A DNA stretch of 64,000 nucleotides from Mesorhizobium sp. 113-3-3 (GCF_016756495.1 NZ_AP023243.1:3228501-3292500), one strand, 5' to 3'; shown: positions 27,593 to 37,625, counted from the first letter of the stretch. A program made the numbers and translations. The notes: generated by a model not told the origin, from the sequence alone.

Positions 27593-28627
27593 ATGCTTTC
27601 CTTCATTATCAGGCGCCTTGGCACCATGGCATTGACGATGCTGTGCCTGACCATGATCGTCTTTTTCCTGATCAACCTCGAACCCAATCTGAAGAAGCTG
27701 GCGATCAGCCAGACCGAAATGCACACGTCGGCCGAGCAGTTGGAGGACTGGCTGGTCAACCATGGCTACCGGCAGAATTTCTTCGCCCGCTACGGACAGT
27801 GGCTGGGCCTGCTGCCCAAGCAGCCGGTGACCGACCCGGCAACGGGTAAGCCGACGCAGCGTTTCACTTTCTGCAACGATCCGGTCGTGCCGACCTTCGC
27901 CGGCGTCCTCGAAGGGGATTTCGGCTGCTCGACCAAGTTCAAGACGACCGTCGCCTCCAAGCTGTTCCCGGCACTTGGCGCCACCGGCGTCCTGATGTTC
28001 TGTGTGCTGGCGGTGATGGTGCCGGTATCGCTCCTGATCGGCATCCTGGCCGGCATGCGCGAGGGGTCGCGAACCGACCGGGTGCTTTCGGTGGCCTCGA
28101 TCGCCTCGACGGCGACACCGGAATATGTGTCGGGCGTCATCTTCACCGTCATCTTCGCCTCATGGCTCGGCTGGCTGAACGGCTCCGCCGCCTCGGCGAG
28201 CCAGGGCATCACCTTCTACAATTTCACCCTGCCGGTGATGACGCTGGCAATCTACGGCATCGGCTACATCGCCCGCATGACGCGCGCCTCGATGGTCGAG
28301 GTGATGACGCAGCAATATATCCGCACCGCGCGCTTGAAGGGCCTTTCCTTCCGCGGCGTGGTGGTCAAGCACGCGCTGCGCAACGCGCTGATCGCGCCGT
28401 TCACCGTCATCATGCTGCAGTTTCCCTGGCTGCTCACCGGCGTCGTCATCGTCGAGGTGATGTTCCGCTACCAGGGCTTCGGCTACACGCTGGTCGAGGC
28501 CGCCGGCAACAACGACATCGACCTTTTGCTCGGCTGCTCGCTGGTCTCGGTGTTCATCGTCTTGATCACGCAGCTCATTTCCGATGTCGGCTACGCGTTT
28601 CTCAATCCGCGTATCAGAGTTCAGTAG
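27593..28627 (+). CDS. ABC importer permease, DppB type
   Basis: 344-residue inner-membrane permease. The N-terminus MLSFIIRRLGTMALTMLCLTMIVFFL is the usual first helix of DppB/OppB; the EAA loop TARLKGLSFRGVVVKHALRNALIAP and the final VGYAFLNPRIRVQ confirm the family. Residues about 30-120 form an extended periplasmic loop with two cysteines (FCNDP and FGCSTKFK). It pairs with the next permease, whose start is 12 bases after this stop. Confidence 0.93.
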   Translation: MLSFIIRRLGTMALTMLCLTMIVFFLINLEPNLKKLAISQTEMHTSAEQLEDWLVNHGYRQNFFARYGQWLGLLPKQPVTDPATGKPTQRFTFCNDPVVPTFAGVLEGDFGCSTKFKTTVASKLFPALGATGVLMFCVLAVMVPVSLLIGILAGMREGSRTDRVLSVASIASTATPEYVSGVIFTVIFASWLGWLNGSAASASQGITFYNFTLPVMTLAIYGIGYIARMTRASMVEVMTQQYIRTARLKGLSFRGVVVKHALRNALIAPFTVIMLQFPWLLTGVVIVEVMFRYQGFGYTLVEAAGNNDIDLLLGCSLVSVFIVLITQLISDVGYAFLNPRIRVQ

Positions 28628-28639
28628 GGGGCGAAGCGG

Positions 28640-29797
28640 ATGCAGGTCCAATATATCAGTGCCTTCACCGTCGTTCTCGAAGTGCTGTCGCGCTTCTGGC
28701 CGGTGTGGATCGCGCTCATCATCGTCATGGGCGCGAGCTTCGCCTACAAGAAGAAGCTCGCGCTCTACGGACAGCTGTTCGACAGCGGCGTCGGCATCGT
28801 CGGCGTCGGTATCTGCCTGTTCTGGCTGTTCACGGCGATCTTCGCGGCGACCATCTCGCCCTTCGATCCGCTGGCCCAGGTCCCTGTGATGAAGGACGTG
28901 TTGCCGGGCGCGGTCGAGCCGCAGTCGGGTCTGGTCTATCTGTTCGGCGGCGACAAGCTGGCGCGCGACGTGTTTTCGCGCATGGTCTATGGCAGCCAGA
29001 TCGTGCTGATCATCGCGCCGGCGGCGACCGGCTTCGCGCTCATGGTCGGCATCACGCTTGGCCTGCCTGCCGGCTATTACGGCGGCAAGATCGACACCGT
29101 ACTGTCGTTCCTGGCCAACCTCGTGCTGGCGTTCCCGGTGATCCTGCTGTTTTACCTGCTGGTGACGCCGGGCATCATGGACACGCCAATCCCCTATGCC
29201 ATGGCCGGCGTGTTCTTCCTGTTTCCAATCATCTTCTTCAGCGTGCTGTTCTGGACGCGCTACAAGAACCGGCCCGACCGGCTGTACATCCTGCTCGGCA
29301 TCACCTTGATCGTCGGCGGCTGGATTTATCTGGGCCTGGTGTTCGACAAGGACCCGCTGCACATCGTCCACATCGATCCCAACCAGCTCAACATCTTCGT
29401 GGCGGTGGTGTTTGCCTCCAGCCCCGGTGTGTTCCGGATCGTGCGCGGCCTGGTGATGGACATCAAGACGCGTGACTATGTGGCGGCGGCGCAGACGCGC
29501 GGTGAATCGCCCTGGTACATCATGCTGTGGGAGATCCTGCCCAATGCGCGCGGACCGCTGATCGTCGACGCCTGCCTGCGCATTGGCTACACCACCATCC
29601 TGCTCGGCACGCTGGGCTATTTCGGCCTCGGCCTGGCGCCTGAGAGCCCCGACTGGGGTACGGCGATCAAGGATGCCAGCCGGCTGCTGCGCTCCTTCAT
29701 CCATCCGGCGCTGCCGCCGACGATCGCGCTGATGTCTTTCGTGCTGGGGCTCAACCTGTTGGCCGACTCGCTGCGTGAACAATCGATGAAAGATTGA
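28640..29797 (+). CDS. ABC importer permease, DppC type
   Basis: 385 residues, longer than typical DppC (about 300). The C-terminal half has the normal EAA loop (AAQTRGESPWYIMLWEILPNARGPLIV) and the DppC ending LGLNLLADSLREQ. The front carries extra membrane segments (WPVWIALIIVMGASF and GVGICLFWLFTAIFAATI), and residues about 190-240 form an insert with further hydrophobic stretches. Second membrane subunit of the importer. Confidence 0.92.
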   Translation: MQVQYISAFTVVLEVLSRFWPVWIALIIVMGASFAYKKKLALYGQLFDSGVGIVGVGICLFWLFTAIFAATISPFDPLAQVPVMKDVLPGAVEPQSGLVYLFGGDKLARDVFSRMVYGSQIVLIIAPAATGFALMVGITLGLPAGYYGGKIDTVLSFLANLVLAFPVILLFYLLVTPGIMDTPIPYAMAGVFFLFPIIFFSVLFWTRYKNRPDRLYILLGITLIVGGWIYLGLVFDKDPLHIVHIDPNQLNIFVAVVFASSPGVFRIVRGLVMDIKTRDYVAAAQTRGESPWYIMLWEILPNARGPLIVDACLRIGYTTILLGTLGYFGLGLAPESPDWGTAIKDASRLLRSFIHPALPPTIALMSFVLGLNLLADSLREQSMKD

Positions 29798-29844
29798 TTG
29801 ACGGGCTCTGGCCCGCATCTGGTAAAATTGGATTGGAGCGACCC

Positions 29845-32166
29845 ATGAACGAGGCAGTTCGAAATCCCGCAGAGCCGATCATCGAGATCGAAAACCTGTC
29901 GATCTCCTTCTTCACCCGCAAGGGCGAAATACCCGCGGTCATGGATTTTTCCTGCACGGTCATGCCTGGCGAGGCGATGGGCATCGTCGGTGAATCCGGC
30001 TGCGGCAAGTCGACCGTGTCGCTGGGCATCATGCGCGACCTCTCCAATATCGGGAAGATCGTCGGCGGCAAGATCAAGTTCCAGGGCAAGGACATGGGCG
30101 AGCTCTCCGAGGAGGAGCTGCGCGCCATCCGCGGCAACAAGATCGCGATGATCTACCAGGAGCCGATGGCCAGCCTCAATCCGGCGATGAAGGTCGGCCA
30201 GCAATTGATGGAAGTGCCGCTGATCCACGACAAGGTGTCGAAGGAAGAGGCCTACAAACGCTCGCTTGAAATGGTGCGCGCGGTCAAGCTGCCCGATCCC
30301 GAGCGTATGATGCGCTCCTATCCGCACCAGCTCTCCGGCGGCCAGCAGCAGCGCATCGTCATTGCCATGGCGCTGCTGTCGAAGCCGGCGCTGCTTCTGC
30401 TCGACGAACCGACGACGGCGCTCGACGTGACGGTGGAGGCGGGCATCGTCGAGCTGGTCAAGGGGCTAGGCGAAAAGTTCGGCACCTCGATGATCTTCGT
30501 GTCGCACAATCTCGGCCTCATCCTCGAAACCTGCGACCGCATCACCGTGATGTATTCGGGCGAGGCGGTGGAGACCGGCAAGATCAAGGACGTGTTCGAC
30601 CGGATGCGGCACCCCTATACGCAAGGGCTGTTCCGTTCGATCCCGCTGCCGGGCGCCGACAAGAATTCGCGGCCGCTGATTGCCATCCCCGGCCAGCTGC
30701 CGCTGCCGCATGAGCGGCCCAAGGGCTGCAATTTCGGTCCGCGCTGCCACCATTTCGTCGAGGGCGTCTGCAACGCCGCCGAAATCCCGATGATCGAGGT
30801 CGCCGGCCACGAGGGCCATTTCTCGCGCTGCGTGCGCTTCAACGAGATCGACTGGGAGGCACTGCCGCCCGGCGCCAAGAAGGTCAATGAGCGCGTCGTG
30901 CCCGGCGCGCCGGTGCTCAAGATCGAGGATCTGAGGAAGTACTACAAGGTCGGCGGCAGCGAGGTGTTCGGCTCGAGCGAGGGCCGTGTCGTCAAGGCCA
31001 ACGAGACCATCTCCTTCATGGCGCGCGAATCCGAGACCGTCGCCATCGTGGGTGAATCCGGCTGCGGAAAGTCGACGCTGGCCAAGGTGCTGCTCGGCCT
31101 GGAGACGGCGAGTTCAGGCACGGTCACGCTGGGCAACAAGCAGATCCAGTCGACCGGCATCGAGAGCCGCAGCGTCGACACCGTGTCGTCGATCCAGATG
31201 GTGTTCCAGAACCCGTTCGATACGCTTAATCCCAGCCATTCGGTCGGCTCGCAGATCATCCGCACGCTGGAGAAGTTCAATGTCGGCAAGACGGTCGCGG
31301 ACCGGCGCAAGCGCATGCTGGAACTGCTCGACCTGGTGAAGCTGCCGCGCGCCTTCGAGACCCGCAAGCCGCGCCAGCTGTCCGGCGGTCAGAAGCAGCG
31401 CATCGGCGTGGCGCGCGCCTTCGCCGGCGACGCCAAGGTGGTGGTAGCGGACGAGCCGGTCTCGGCACTCGACGTGTCGGTGCAGGCGGCGGTGACCGAA
31501 TTGTTGATGGACATTCAGCGCAAGAACAAGACGACGATGCTGTTCATCAGCCACGACCTGTCGGTCGTGCGCTACATAGCCGACCGCGTCGTCGTCATGT
31601 ATCTCGGCTACATCGTCGAGCAAGGCACGACCGACCAGATCTTCGCGCCGCCCTATCATCCCTATACCGAGGCGCTTTTGTCGGCGATCCCGATCGCCGA
31701 CACCAGCGTGGTCAAGAAGCACATTGTGCTCGAAGGCGACATCCCCTCGGCGATGAACCCGCCGTCCGGCTGCCCGTTCCAGACACGCTGCGGCTACAAG
31801 AAGCTGGTGCCGGACAATCTGTGCGAGACCAAGGTTCCGCCGGTCAAGCATCTTGGCGATGGCCATATGAGCCTGTGCTGGCTATCCGACGACGTGCTGG
31901 CCAAGATGGAGCCGGTGATCAAGTTCGACAAGGAACACGCAGCCCATGAGGGGGTGCCGGACGATGCGCCGCATGGCGGCGGACCGGGTCCGACGGGAAC
32001 GGCGCCCAAGCGGCCGCGTGGCAAAACGGGCAGCGCGGAAGCCGACCAGATCGGGGAAGCCGTGGAGCAAAGCGAGGCCGGCATGCGAGCCCGTCGCCAC
32101 GAAGTGCGCGATGAGGTTTCCGAAACCGGTGTTTCGAAGCCGAAAGACACGACGAGGCGGCACTAA
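29845..32166 (+). CDS. ABC importer ATPase with two fused nucleotide-binding domains (DppD-DppF fusion)
   Basis: 773 residues. Walker A GESGCGKST occurs at residues 48-56 and again at about 403-411; signatures LSGGQQQRIVIAMALL and LSGGQKQRIGVARAF and two Walker B motifs are intact. Each half ends with the Cys-containing oligopeptide-ABC C-terminal motif (CNFGPRCHHF and CPFQTRCGYKK), so this is a complete DppD plus DppF joined head to tail. The last 60 residues are a low-complexity polar tail (GPTGTAPKRPRGK and so on) absent from single-domain relatives. I chose ATG 29845 with GGAGCG upstream. Confidence 0.94.
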   Translation: MNEAVRNPAEPIIEIENLSISFFTRKGEIPAVMDFSCTVMPGEAMGIVGESGCGKSTVSLGIMRDLSNIGKIVGGKIKFQGKDMGELSEEELRAIRGNKIAMIYQEPMASLNPAMKVGQQLMEVPLIHDKVSKEEAYKRSLEMVRAVKLPDPERMMRSYPHQLSGGQQQRIVIAMALLSKPALLLLDEPTTALDVTVEAGIVELVKGLGEKFGTSMIFVSHNLGLILETCDRITVMYSGEAVETGKIKDVFDRMRHPYTQGLFRSIPLPGADKNSRPLIAIPGQLPLPHERPKGCNFGPRCHHFVEGVCNAAEIPMIEVAGHEGHFSRCVRFNEIDWEALPPGAKKVNERVVPGAPVLKIEDLRKYYKVGGSEVFGSSEGRVVKANETISFMARESETVAIVGESGCGKSTLAKVLLGLETASSGTVTLGNKQIQSTGIESRSVDTVSSIQMVFQNPFDTLNPSHSVGSQIIRTLEKFNVGKTVADRRKRMLELLDLVKLPRAFETRKPRQLSGGQKQRIGVARAFAGDAKVVVADEPVSALDVSVQAAVTELLMDIQRKNKTTMLFISHDLSVVRYIADRVVVMYLGYIVEQGTTDQIFAPPYHPYTEALLSAIPIADTSVVKKHIVLEGDIPSAMNPPSGCPFQTRCGYKKLVPDNLCETKVPPVKHLGDGHMSLCWLSDDVLAKMEPVIKFDKEHAAHEGVPDDAPHGGGPGPTGTAPKRPRGKTGSAEADQIGEAVEQSEAGMRARRHEVRDEVSETGVSKPKDTTRRH

Positions 32167-32179
32167 CCCTAGGCAGGTA

Positions 32180-32770
32180 TCAGGAGCCGCACTGCCGCAG
32201 TTGTTCAGCATAGTCCCGCGCCATCTTGTCGGTGGCCCGGGCATAGCCCTGCACGCCGGCGTCGCCACGATTGCCTCGACCATAGGCGGTCCAGCCGAGA
32301 TAGTAGGCGAGGTAGAGATTGTAGGTGTCGTTGCGCGCGACGCCGTAGGTGTCCGCGGTCTTGGAATGATACCAGCCGACGAAATCGACGGCGTCGGCGA
32401 ATTTGGTGCGCCGCGCGGCCCAGTTGCCGGTTTCGCGCTGATATTGCGACCAGGTGCCGTCGAGCGCCTGCGAGAAGCCGGTGGCGGAAGAGACGTGCTT
32501 CCAGGGGATGAAACCGAGCAGCTTGGTGCGCGGCGGCCGGGCATTGCTCTTGAAGCCGGATTCCTTGCGCACCGTCGCCATCAGCACCGGGACCGGCACG
32601 CCATATTTCTGCTCGGTGCGTTCGGCCGCCGACTGCCAATTGTCGAACCAGCCGTCATTCTGGTCGAAGACGGCACAGACATTGTTGATGTGACTGGGCG
32701 CGGTCGCGCAGGCCGAAAGTGCCAGCAACACGCCAATCGCTACAATTCTACTAAAACTCGACCTACGCAT
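32180..32770 (-). CDS. Lipoprotein with lysozyme-like (SLT) fold
   Basis: 196 residues. Lipobox LSAC places the acylated Cys at residue 21. The body resembles a soluble lytic transglycosylase-type domain: VRKESGF with candidate catalytic Glu 70, SSATGFSQALDGTW and LAYYLGWTAY. It probably acts on peptidoglycan from a membrane-anchored position. It is convergent with the ABC operon (13 bases between stops). Enzymatic activity is inferred from the fold-like motifs only. Confidence 0.75.
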   Translation of the reverse strand: MRRSSFSRIVAIGVLLALSACATAPSHINNVCAVFDQNDGWFDNWQSAAERTEQKYGVPVPVLMATVRKESGFKSNARPPRTKLLGFIPWKHVSSATGFSQALDGTWSQYQRETGNWAARRTKFADAVDFVGWYHSKTADTYGVARNDTYNLYLAYYLGWTAYGRGNRGDAGVQGYARATDKMARDYAEQLRQCGS

Positions 32771-32978
32771 TGGGTGAGCAATAGGCCGAAATCATAAAAG
32801 GAGTCTTGCTGCCGCCGTTAACGCTTCGCCGGCGCGAGCGCACGGGAAAAAGCCATGTTGATATTCCGACGCTTTCTGCCGCTTTTTATACAGTGACGCT
32901 GCGCAAATGCCGCCTTGGCTAAAATCACGCCCGCAAACGGCGTATTTCTGACAGCTTGCCTGGCTGGCCGAGGCTTTG

Positions 32979-34526
32979 ATGCCGGGCATGAACGAACCAA
33001 GACGCAAGCGCGGCGCCGATCGCACCAGCAACCGGGGGCCGGCGCCCATCCCGCAGCTGCCGCAAAGGCGGGTGACCAATCCCTATCCGCCGATGGCTCT
33101 GCTGTCTCCAGAGCAGATCGAGGCGATCCACCAGGCTTCGATGCATATCTTGGAGAATTTCGGCATCGAGGTGATGAGCCCGCGGGCGCTGTCGCTGTTC
33201 GAGAAGGCGGGTGCCAGGGTCGATCACGCCTCGGCCAATGTCCGCATCGATCGCGGCATGGTCGACGAGGCGCTGAAAACGACGCGCTCCAACTACACGC
33301 TGACGCCACGCAACCCGGCCAACACAGTCCATCTCGGCGGCAACACCATCAATTTCACGCTGGTAGCCGGCCCGCCCAACGTGCACGACATGGAGCGCGG
33401 CCGCCGCGCGGGCAATTTGCGCGACTATGCCGATCTCACCCGGCTGGCGCAGCATTTCAACTGCATTCATATGCTCGGCAACCAGGTTTGCGCGCCGGTC
33501 GAGCTGCCGGCCAATTCGCGCCATCTCGACACCTATTTCACCAATCTGACGCTGACCGACAAGAGCTTCCATGTCTCGGCGATCGGCCGGGGCAGGGCGC
33601 TGGACGGCATCGAGATGATGGCGATCGCGCGCGGTCTGACGCTGGACCAGATGCGCGACGATCCCGGCATCGCCACCATCATCTCCGTCAACTCGCCGCG
33701 CCGCTTCGACGAGATGATGGCCGAAGGGCTGATGACCATGGCCGAGTTCGGCCAGTCGGTGGCGGTCACGCCATTCACGCTGATGGGGGCGATGAGCCCG
33801 GTGACGCTGGCGGGCGCCTTGGCGCAGCAGAACGCCGAGGCGCTGTTCGGCGTCGTGCTGACGCAGTTGGTGCGGCCGGGCGCGCCGGTCATGTATGGCG
33901 CCTTCACCTCCAATGTCGACATGAAGTCGGGCGCTCCGGCCTTCGGCACGCCGGAAAACACCAAGGCCAACATCGCTTCGGGGCAATTGGCGCGGCGCTA
34001 CGGACTGCCCTACCGGACGACGCCGGGCTCGGCCTCCAACGCGGCGGATGCGCAAGGCGCCTATGAGACGCTGATGGCGCTGTGGGGCGCCGTGCTCGGC
34101 CATGGCAACCTCGTCTACCATGCCGCAGGCTGGCAGGAGGGCGGGCTGACGGCGTCGTTCGAAAAATTCATCATCGATGTCGAGATGATCCAGCACATGA
34201 TGGAGTTCCTGCGGCCGATCGTGGTCGACGAGGCGGAACTGGCAGTCGAGGCGCTGGGCGCGGTGCCGACCGGCGGCCATTTCTTCGGCGAGCCGCACAC
34301 GCTGGAGCGCTACGCCACCGCCTTCTACCAGCCGATGCTGTCCAACTGGCAGAATTTCGAAACCTGGCAGGAGGCCGGCAGCCTCGATGCAACGGCGCGC
34401 GCGACGCGGCTGTGGAAGAAGGCGCTGGAGGACTATGTCGAGCCGGCGATGGACATCGCCGTGCGCGAGGCGCTGGAGGCCTATGTCGCCAGGCGCAAGG
34501 AAGCGATCGGGCAAGGCGAGCCGTGA
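32979..34526 (+). CDS. mttB: MttB-family (trimethylamine methyltransferase-like) protein, non-pyrrolysine
   Basis: 515 residues, the normal length for the MttB superfamily. No in-frame amber codon is present, so it belongs to the non-pyrrolysine branch, some members of which demethylate glycine betaine or other quaternary amines. Landmarks: PPMALLSPEQIEAIHQASM, GNTINFTLVAGPPNV, PFTLMGAMSPVTLAGALA and TTPGSASNAADAQGAYE. The start at 32979 has GAGG five bases upstream. The flavoenzyme gene follows after 57 bases; no corrinoid protein is visible nearby, although classic MttB/MtgB enzymes need one. Confidence 0.87.
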   Translation: MPGMNEPRRKRGADRTSNRGPAPIPQLPQRRVTNPYPPMALLSPEQIEAIHQASMHILENFGIEVMSPRALSLFEKAGARVDHASANVRIDRGMVDEALKTTRSNYTLTPRNPANTVHLGGNTINFTLVAGPPNVHDMERGRRAGNLRDYADLTRLAQHFNCIHMLGNQVCAPVELPANSRHLDTYFTNLTLTDKSFHVSAIGRGRALDGIEMMAIARGLTLDQMRDDPGIATIISVNSPRRFDEMMAEGLMTMAEFGQSVAVTPFTLMGAMSPVTLAGALAQQNAEALFGVVLTQLVRPGAPVMYGAFTSNVDMKSGAPAFGTPENTKANIASGQLARRYGLPYRTTPGSASNAADAQGAYETLMALWGAVLGHGNLVYHAAGWQEGGLTASFEKFIIDVEMIQHMMEFLRPIVVDEAELAVEALGAVPTGGHFFGEPHTLERYATAFYQPMLSNWQNFETWQEAGSLDATARATRLWKKALEDYVEPAMDIAVREALEAYVARRKEAIGQGEP

Positions 34527-34583
34527 CGCCTCCCGTCTTGAATCCACTTACCCATCCAACTCACTGATATCAGAGAAAAATCC

Positions 34584-37010
34584 ATGAAATCGCATGCAAA
34601 GGTCGTGGTCATTGGCGGCGGTGTCGTCGGGTGTTCCGTGCTGTTCCATCTGGCCCGCCATGGCTGGACCGACGTGGTGCTTCTGGAGCGCGACGAACTG
34701 ACCTCGGGTTCCACCTGGCATGCGGCGGGCGGCATGCACACGATCAATGGCGACCCCAACGTCGCCAAGCTGCAGAAATACACGATCAGCCTCTACAAGG
34801 AGATCGAGGAACTGTCTGGACAGGCGACCGGCGTGCACCTGACCGGCGGCGTGCTGCTCGCCGCGACCGAGGCGCGGCTGGACTGGCTGCGCGGTGTCGT
34901 CGCCAAGGGCCGCTATCTCGGCATCGACCTGGAAGTGATCTCGGCGAAAGAGGCGGCCGAACTGATGCCGTTGCTCGACCCCAAGCAGTTCGTCGGCGCC
35001 GTCCGCAACAAGGAGGACGGGCATCTCGATCCCTCCGGCGTCACACACGCCTATGCCAAGGCCGCGCGCAAACTTGGCGCCGAGGTGGAACGCTTCACCA
35101 AGGTCGAGGACATTGTGCGGCGGCCCGACGGGCTATGGCGCGTCATCACCAACAAGGGCGAGGTGGTGGCCGAACATGTCGTCAATGCCGGCGGCCTGTG
35201 GGCGCGCGAGGTCGGCCGCATGGTCGGGCTCGAATTGCCGGTGCTGGCCATGGAGCACATGTACCTGATCACCGAGGACATGCCGGAGGTTGCCGCCTGG
35301 AACGCCAAGACGGGCACGGAGATCATCCATGCGGTCGATTTCGACGGTGAGCTCTATCTGCGCCAGGAGCGCGGCGGCATGCTGATGGGCACCTATGAGA
35401 AGGCCAACAAGCCGTGGTCGGAATACCAGACGCCGTGGAATTTCGGCCATGAATTGCTGGCGCCCGACATCGACCGCATCGCGCCGTCGCTGGAGGTCGG
35501 CTTCCGGCATTTTCCGGCCTTCCAGAACACCGGCATCAAACAGATCATCAACGGCCCCTTCACCTTCGCGCCCGACGGCAATCCGCTTGTCGGGCCGGTG
35601 CGCGGCCTGCCGGGCTTTTGGGTCGCCTGCGGCGTCATGGCTGGCTTCAGCCAAGGCGGTGGCGTCGGGCTGGCACTGTCCAACTGGATGATCGAGGGCG
35701 ATCCCGGCGCCGATATCTGGGCCATGGATGTGGCGCGCTACGGCGACTGGGCGACGATGGCCTACACCAACGCCAAGGTTCGCGAAAACTATTCCAGGCG
35801 GTTTTCGATCCGCTTCCCCAATGAGGAACTGCCGGCCGGGCGGCCGCTCAAGACAACGCCCGTCTACGATCTGTTGTCGGCCAAGGGCGCGCAATGGGGT
35901 GTCGCCTATGGGCTGGAAGTGCCGCTTTGGTACGCGCCGCAAGGCGTGAAGGACGAATTCTCCTGGCGGCGGTCGAGCGATTTCACCCATGTCGCCAGGG
36001 AGGTCGCGACGGTGCGCGACGGCGTTGGCCTGGCGGAGATTTCGAGCTTCGCCAAATACAAGGTGACAGGCGAGGGGGCAGCGGCCTGGCTCGACCGCAT
36101 GCTCGCCTGCAAATTGCCTAAACCCGGCCGCATGACGCTGGCGCCGATGCTGAAAGACGACGGCAGGCTGATCGGCGATTTCACGCTGGGCAATCTGGGC
36201 GGCGATGGCTGGTTCCTCGCCGGCTCGGGCATTGCCGAGCAGTACCATATGCGCTGGTTCGAGGCGCATCTGCCTGGCGACGGCTCGGTCCGGATCGAGG
36301 CGCTGGGCGCGAAACTCACCGGCCTTGCGATTGCCGGGCCGAAAGCGCGGGAGGTCCTGGCCAAGGTCAGCCGCGCTGATGTTTCCAACGCGGCGTTCCC
36401 GTTCATGGCGATGGCCAGGATGGATATCGGCATGGCGCCGTGCCTGGTCGGCCGCGTCAGCTACACCGGCGACCTCGGCTACGAGATCTGGGTGGCGCCG
36501 GAATACCAGCGCGCGGCATTCAATGCGTTGATGGCGGCGGGCGCGGAACTCGGCATCGGCCTGTTCGGCTCACGGGCGCTCAATGCGCTGCGGCTCGAGA
36601 AGAACTACGGCTCATGGGGGCGCGAATACCGGCCGATCTACGGGCCGCTCGAGGCCGGGCTCGACCGCTTTGTCGCCTATGGCAAGGAGGCCGATTTCAT
36701 CGGCAAGGCGGCGGCGCTGGCCGAGCGCAAGGAAGGCGGCAAACTGCGGCTGCGCGCCTTCATCGTCGACGCGGACGATGCCGACGTCATCGGCGACGAG
36801 CCGATCTGGTTCGGCGGCACGGTGCGCGGCTGGGTGACATCGGGCGGCTATGCCCATCATTCGAAAAAATCGGTCGCTGTCGGCTATGTGCCGAAGGAGA
36901 TTGCCGACGAAAGCGACGGCTTCGAGATCGAATTGCTGGGCAAACGCCATGCGGCGCGCATCCAGGCGGCACCGCTGTTCGATGCGAATTTCGAACGGAT
37001 GCGGGGATGA
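34584..37010 (+). CDS. FAD-dependent oxidoreductase with GcvT domain (dimethylglycine/sarcosine dehydrogenase type)
   Basis: 808 residues. N-terminal dinucleotide fold VVVIGGGVVGCSVLFHLA (residues 7-24); STWHAAGG places His 46 at the position that carries covalent FAD in dimethylglycine dehydrogenase. The oxidase domain continues to about residue 400, then a folate-binding GcvT/aminomethyltransferase domain (YTGDLGYEIWVAPEYQR, LRLEKNYGSWGREY). Such enzymes oxidatively demethylate N-methylated glycines, passing the one-carbon unit to tetrahydrofolate. With the MttB-like gene upstream it suggests breakdown of betaine-like compounds in the cytoplasm. Confidence 0.88.
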   Translation: MKSHAKVVVIGGGVVGCSVLFHLARHGWTDVVLLERDELTSGSTWHAAGGMHTINGDPNVAKLQKYTISLYKEIEELSGQATGVHLTGGVLLAATEARLDWLRGVVAKGRYLGIDLEVISAKEAAELMPLLDPKQFVGAVRNKEDGHLDPSGVTHAYAKAARKLGAEVERFTKVEDIVRRPDGLWRVITNKGEVVAEHVVNAGGLWAREVGRMVGLELPVLAMEHMYLITEDMPEVAAWNAKTGTEIIHAVDFDGELYLRQERGGMLMGTYEKANKPWSEYQTPWNFGHELLAPDIDRIAPSLEVGFRHFPAFQNTGIKQIINGPFTFAPDGNPLVGPVRGLPGFWVACGVMAGFSQGGGVGLALSNWMIEGDPGADIWAMDVARYGDWATMAYTNAKVRENYSRRFSIRFPNEELPAGRPLKTTPVYDLLSAKGAQWGVAYGLEVPLWYAPQGVKDEFSWRRSSDFTHVAREVATVRDGVGLAEISSFAKYKVTGEGAAAWLDRMLACKLPKPGRMTLAPMLKDDGRLIGDFTLGNLGGDGWFLAGSGIAEQYHMRWFEAHLPGDGSVRIEALGAKLTGLAIAGPKAREVLAKVSRADVSNAAFPFMAMARMDIGMAPCLVGRVSYTGDLGYEIWVAPEYQRAAFNALMAAGAELGIGLFGSRALNALRLEKNYGSWGREYRPIYGPLEAGLDRFVAYGKEADFIGKAAALAERKEGGKLRLRAFIVDADDADVIGDEPIWFGGTVRGWVTSGGYAHHSKKSVAVGYVPKEIADESDGFEIELLGKRHAARIQAAPLFDANFERMRG

Positions 37011-37031
37011 TGGCTCATCCCCGCGGGGACG

Positions 37032-37424
37032 TCAGGCCTTGCCGCGATTGTCCAGCGCGAAGGCGCCGGCGCCTGCGAAGACCAGATAGAGGAAGATGAA
37101 GCAGAAGGAGATCGCCGCGTCGCCGCCATTGTTGGCCGGGAAGAAGTCGCGCGGCATGTGCGCCATGAAATAGGCGATCGCCATTTCGCCGGCCAGCAGG
37201 AACGCGACGGGCCGCGTGAACAGGCCGAGAGCCAGCAGGATGCCGCCCGCGAATTCGAGGATGCCGGCCGCCGTCGTCAGCCCGGTGAGGGTATGGGGCT
37301 GGGCGCTGAAGGGGAAGTTGAACAGTTTCTGGCTGCCATGCTCGATGAATTGCAGCGCGGTCATGATGCGCAGCACGCCGAGCGCCTGCGGTCGGTATCG
37401 GGAGAGGCTTTCGAAAAGCTTCAT
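37032..37424 (-). CDS. DoxX-family membrane protein
   Basis: 130 residues, four predicted membrane helices. Landmarks of the DoxX family: RIMTALQFIEHGSQKLF, LTTAAGILEFAGGILLALGLFTRPVAF and LAGEMAIAYFMAHMP. Function in this family is poorly defined (linked to redox and oxidative stress responses). I chose the ATG at 37424 (MKLFESLSR), preceded by TGGAG, over one 21 codons upstream. Convergent with the flavoenzyme gene. Confidence 0.85.
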   Translation of the reverse strand: MKLFESLSRYRPQALGVLRIMTALQFIEHGSQKLFNFPFSAQPHTLTGLTTAAGILEFAGGILLALGLFTRPVAFLLAGEMAIAYFMAHMPRDFFPANNGGDAAISFCFIFLYLVFAGAGAFALDNRGKA

Positions 37425-37625
37425 CTGAACTCCATTTTCACCCTCCCGGTCCGGCCATAGATTGTTGCCCGGCGATGGACCATTCACTTCCCAGGGCGCG
37501 CCATCAACAATCGGTGATTGGAAATGTTCTCCAGTTTGACCTTTGATATCGTTCTCGTCAGGGTTGCATCTATATCGCTATGGTTGTATTGGTATGAGCA
37601 GTCTAAATCTGTGGGTTCCCTTGCC

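Noticed and set aside
32979..34526. Pyrrolysine-type MttB
   Set aside because: No in-frame TAG occurs in the gene, and no pyl genes are seen in the window.
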